NCBI GenBank assembly: GCA_049587975.1
Contig: JBAVEY010000009.1
Coordinates: 1 to 23,960, forward strand
Direction: 5' to 3'
DNA length: 23,960 nucleotides
Source: DASSJM01 sp049587975
Lineage (GTDB): Bacteria; Actinomycetota; UBA4738; HRBIN12
Both the position numbers and the translations under genes were made by a program. Position 1 is the stretch's first letter. The number at the start of each line of letters is the position of its first letter. Of the stretch, positions 23,946 to 23,960 are shown in pieces. Below the pieces are notes generated by a model. The model did no database searches, was not told where the DNA came from, and worked only from the letters and a program-made list of their open reading frames with translations.

Positions 23946-23960
23946 GGAGCTGTGGTCCCC

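Overview
The window looks like the chromosome of a high-GC actinobacterium, probably from a deep, poorly cultured lineage of Actinomycetota. The signs are a strong G/C bias at third codon positions, frequent GTG starts, TAGNNT-type -10 boxes directly in front of start codons, a purN-purH-folD neighbourhood with mdh nearby, a DUF1918 protein and an actinobacterial MMPL transporter. The sequence alone does not name a species. Coding density is very high: no gene-free stretch exceeds about 250 bp. I see no rRNA, tRNA, CRISPR array or insertion sequence.

Layout. (1) 1-3452: the tail of a membrane protein; on the minus strand a secreted HExxH metallopeptidase and, upstream of it, a stand-alone catalytic subunit of an acyl-CoA (methylmalonyl-CoA type) mutase; divergent from the mutase, a class I O-methyltransferase. 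(2) 3449-6070: an MMPL/RND exporter on the minus strand. (3) 6071-6320: a regulatory intergenic region with repeated sites. (4) 6321-18327: a TCA-cycle block. It holds sdhCDAB, then isocitrate dehydrogenase 1, a PAP2 protein and DUF1918 (plus); fumarase alpha and beta with a 57-residue Cys-tailed protein (minus); a small membrane protein (plus); malate dehydrogenase, an EamA transporter and isocitrate dehydrogenase 2 (minus); and citrate synthase (plus). (5) 18332-23446, minus: a folate and purine block read purN-purH-methyltransferase-folD-metF-DUF4234. (6) 23447-23960: a G-rich spacer and a hypothetical gene of clearly different codon use.

Together the central block encodes citrate synthase, isocitrate dehydrogenase (twice), succinate dehydrogenase, fumarase and malate dehydrogenase. 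Aconitase, the 2-oxoglutarate to succinyl-CoA step and succinyl-CoA synthetase are not in the window. The folate block supplies and uses one-carbon units: FolD makes 10-formyl-THF for PurN and PurH, and MetF diverts methylene-THF to methyl-THF.

Most notable points: two isocitrate dehydrogenase paralogues with different coenzyme-site residues (Asp-Ile versus Arg-Tyr); a small protein ending CCGHPGEPGC translationally coupled to the Fe-S fumarase; a FolD whose usual G-R-S nucleotide-binding loop reads G-Y-G; a recurrent leaderless promoter signature, including two interleaved divergent promoters in 33 bp; repeated sites lying in the MMPL promoter; and a compact G-quadruplex motif upstream of purN. 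I found no clearly new multi-gene system. The fumarase-linked small protein is the best candidate for undescribed biology.
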